A program made the translations under genes and the position numbers. Below are positions 6,945 through 7,110 of a DNA stretch of 7,110 bases, in pieces. The notes beneath the pieces are model-generated. The model saw only the letters and a program-made list of their open reading frames with translations. It had not been told where the DNA came from and made no database searches. Every line of letters starts with the position of its first letter. The stretch's first letter is position 1. The stretch covers positions 1-7,110 of the forward strand of contig JALWNR010000144.1 of NCBI GenBank assembly GCA_027083715.1, read 5' to 3'. This DNA comes from Bacteroidales bacterium. GTDB lineage: Bacteria > Bacteroidota > Bacteroidia > Bacteroidales > NBLH01.

Positions 6945-7110
6945 TTAATAATGGCATCTTGCACAGTCCTGACCACCAATTTCAGCAACGGTAACTCCTT
7001 TTTTGTGCCCATTAGCAATTTCTTCGTGGTATTTTTTAAATTGATTGCTGTAATATTTGTTGTCAAAATCAACTTGTTTTTTGCGGTGGCAATCTAAACA
7101 CCAGCCCATA
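6945..7110 (-). CDS. actA: Alternative complex III multihaem cytochrome c subunit ActA (3' end only)
   Basis: Only the C-terminal 54-55 residues are present; the gene runs off the right edge, and its start and promoter are outside the window. ActA is the multihaem c-type cytochrome of ACIII, usually with five haems and an N-terminal membrane anchor, and it accepts electrons from ActB on the periplasmic side. The visible part begins with MGWCLDCHRK, where CLDCH is a haem-binding motif. It continues through a charged helical region (YYSNQFKKYHEEI) and ends with GGQDCARCHY and a TAA stop, giving a second haem motif CARCH one residue before the C-terminus. The final CxxCHY after a TVxxIGG segment is the characteristic ActA ending. 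The frame is too short and open-ended to be listed by a simple ORF search, but the two CxxCH motifs and its place directly before actB make the call secure. The methionine at the edge is internal, not a start. Confidence 0.92.
   Translation of the reverse strand, partial: MGWCLDCHRKKQVDFDNKYYSNQFKKYHEEIANGHKKGVTVAEIGGQDCARCHY

Noticed and set aside
1..7110. Mobile elements, CRISPR, tRNA/rRNA, toxin-antitoxin or phage genes
   Set aside because: No repeats of the right spacing, no transposase or integrase motifs and no RNA-gene-like segment seen; nearly all sequence is occupied by act genes.

Overview
The window holds most of one operon on the minus strand, encoding Alternative Complex III (ACIII, the act complex). 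ACIII is a membrane quinol:electron-acceptor oxidoreductase that replaces the cytochrome bc1 complex in many Bacteroidota, Rhodothermota, Chloroflexota and other bacteria. Read in the direction of transcription (right to left), the genes are actA (3' end only, last 54-55 codons, running off the right edge), actB (985 aa, iron-sulfur / molybdopterin-oxidoreductase-like fusion), actC (459 aa, NrfD-like membrane subunit), actD (172 aa, DUF3341-type two-helix subunit), actE (about 193 aa, monohaem cytochrome c lipoprotein) and actF (391 aa, second NrfD-like membrane subunit). The order A-B-C-D-E-F is the standard one for this complex.

The DNA is AT-rich, spacers are almost pure A/T, and the gene starts lack clear Shine-Dalgarno sequences. 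Together with the one-piece (fused) ActB, the Tat-variant N-terminus and ActA/ActF C-termini of the Bacteroidetes type, this points to a member of the Bacteroidota. Genus and species cannot be read from the window. All genes look intact and similar in composition, with no insertion sequences, frameshifts, CRISPR or RNA genes.

Layout: 1-78 is AT-rich non-coding DNA with one A/T-only inverted repeat; 79-111 is a hairpin plus U-tract that ends the operon; 137-1312 actF; 1337-1918 actE; 1956-2474 actD; 2478-3857 actC; 3926-6883 actB; 6945-7110 actA 3' end. Spacers are 24, 37, 3, 68 and 61 nt, so one polycistronic message is likely. The promoter lies upstream of actA, outside the window. There is no gene-free stretch longer than about 140 bases.

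How the parts work together (family knowledge): ActC and ActF are membrane proteins related to NrfD; quinol is oxidised at ActC. Electrons pass to the iron-sulfur clusters in the C-terminal part of ActB, then to the c-type haems of ActA and ActE, and on to a cytochrome c or directly to a terminal oxidase. The N-terminal part of ActB resembles a molybdopterin enzyme but is not catalytic in characterised complexes. ActD is a small membrane-anchored scaffold subunit. I see a clear example of a known system here, not a new one; the remaining observations are details of cofactor motifs, a start-codon correction and small spacer structures.
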